From NCBI GenBank assembly GCA_019425045.1, contig JAHYYI010000030.1, positions 1 to 21,465 of the forward strand: a stretch of DNA of 21,465 bases, written 5' to 3'. Numbering within the stretch: position 1 is the first letter of the stretch; every line of letters starts with the position of its first letter. Shown here piece by piece: positions 21,418 through 21,465 of this stretch. The stretch is from Collinsella sp. GTDB taxonomy: Bacteria > Actinomycetota > Coriobacteriia > Coriobacteriales > Coriobacteriaceae. The translations under genes were made by a program, and so were the position numbers. Under the pieces are notes generated by a model, which worked only from the letters and a program-made list of their open reading frames with translations, did not search any database and was not told the DNA's origin.

Positions 21418-21465
21418 TCACATCCTCCATTTCATACGCATCTAATACTAAAAATGCATACGCTT
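21410..21465 (-). CDS. C-terminal end of an upstream ORF, possible second precursor peptide (partial)
   Basis: The minus-strand frame from the right edge reads AYAFLVLDAYEMEDVNG and then a TGA at 21410-21412, overlapping the DUF2087 start by 8 bases. The residues resemble the end of the 36-residue peptide (VFDFEDYMD against VLDAYEMED). Overlap with the next start and similar residues suggest a real gene, maybe a paralogous precursor. Only 17 codons are seen, so it could be chance. Confidence 0.4.
   Translation of the reverse strand, partial: AYAFLVLDAYEMEDVNG

Overview
The window looks like chromosome of a GC-rich actinobacterium, most likely a gut coriobacterium of the Collinsella type. I infer this from the gene set (nucleoid-associated PF04245 protein, L-lactate dehydrogenase, glutamine-dependent NAD synthetase, acetyl-branch lysine genes), the strong GC bias of codons and the clear AGGAGG-type ribosome sites. 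Species level is not provable from the sequence alone. No rRNA, tRNA, CRISPR array or complete insertion sequence was seen.

Bases 1-4800 are an accessory stretch read almost entirely on the minus strand. It holds a membrane-anchored Ser/Thr protein kinase cut by the left edge, a helix-turn-helix-like partner gene, an FxLYD-domain membrane protein whose ribosome site sits in a perfect hairpin, a coiled-coil membrane protein, a small multi-pass membrane protein and a higBA toxin-antitoxin pair. Two gene-poor gaps in it (2316-2856 and 3370-3843) look like decayed coding DNA.

Bases 4890-10290 and 14049-15212 carry the lysine/meso-diaminopimelate pathway. A lysine riboswitch (about 6231-6390) precedes a plus-strand operon: lysA and dapA in one uninterrupted 769-codon frame, then dapB and dapH. 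Divergent to it lies an M20 amidohydrolase that fits N-acetyl-diaminopimelate deacetylase. About 4 kb downstream lies a class I aminotransferase that fits the N-acetyl-DAP (or LL-DAP) aminotransferase step. Together these would cover DapA to LysA except the epimerase DapF. Between them are a PF04245 nucleoid-associated protein, a DUF2974-like alpha/beta hydrolase flanked by two copies of a REP-like sequence, and L-lactate dehydrogenase. NAD synthetase follows the aminotransferase.

From about 17400 to the right edge the base composition becomes visibly AT-rich. This island is a compact minus-strand operon that I read as an uncharacterised RiPP (ribosomally made, modified peptide) locus. In transcription order it contains the tail of an upstream small ORF, a DUF2087 protein, an MFS exporter, a B12-binding-type radical SAM enzyme split by a one-base frameshift at a T6 run before a TGA stop, and a 36-residue precursor-like peptide with a very strong ribosome site, closed by a strong intrinsic terminator. 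The C-terminal part of the enzyme seems to hold two PqqD/RRE-like winged-helix segments. The tail of the upstream ORF resembles the C-terminus of the 36-residue peptide, so there may be two precursors. This is the best candidate in the window for an undescribed system.
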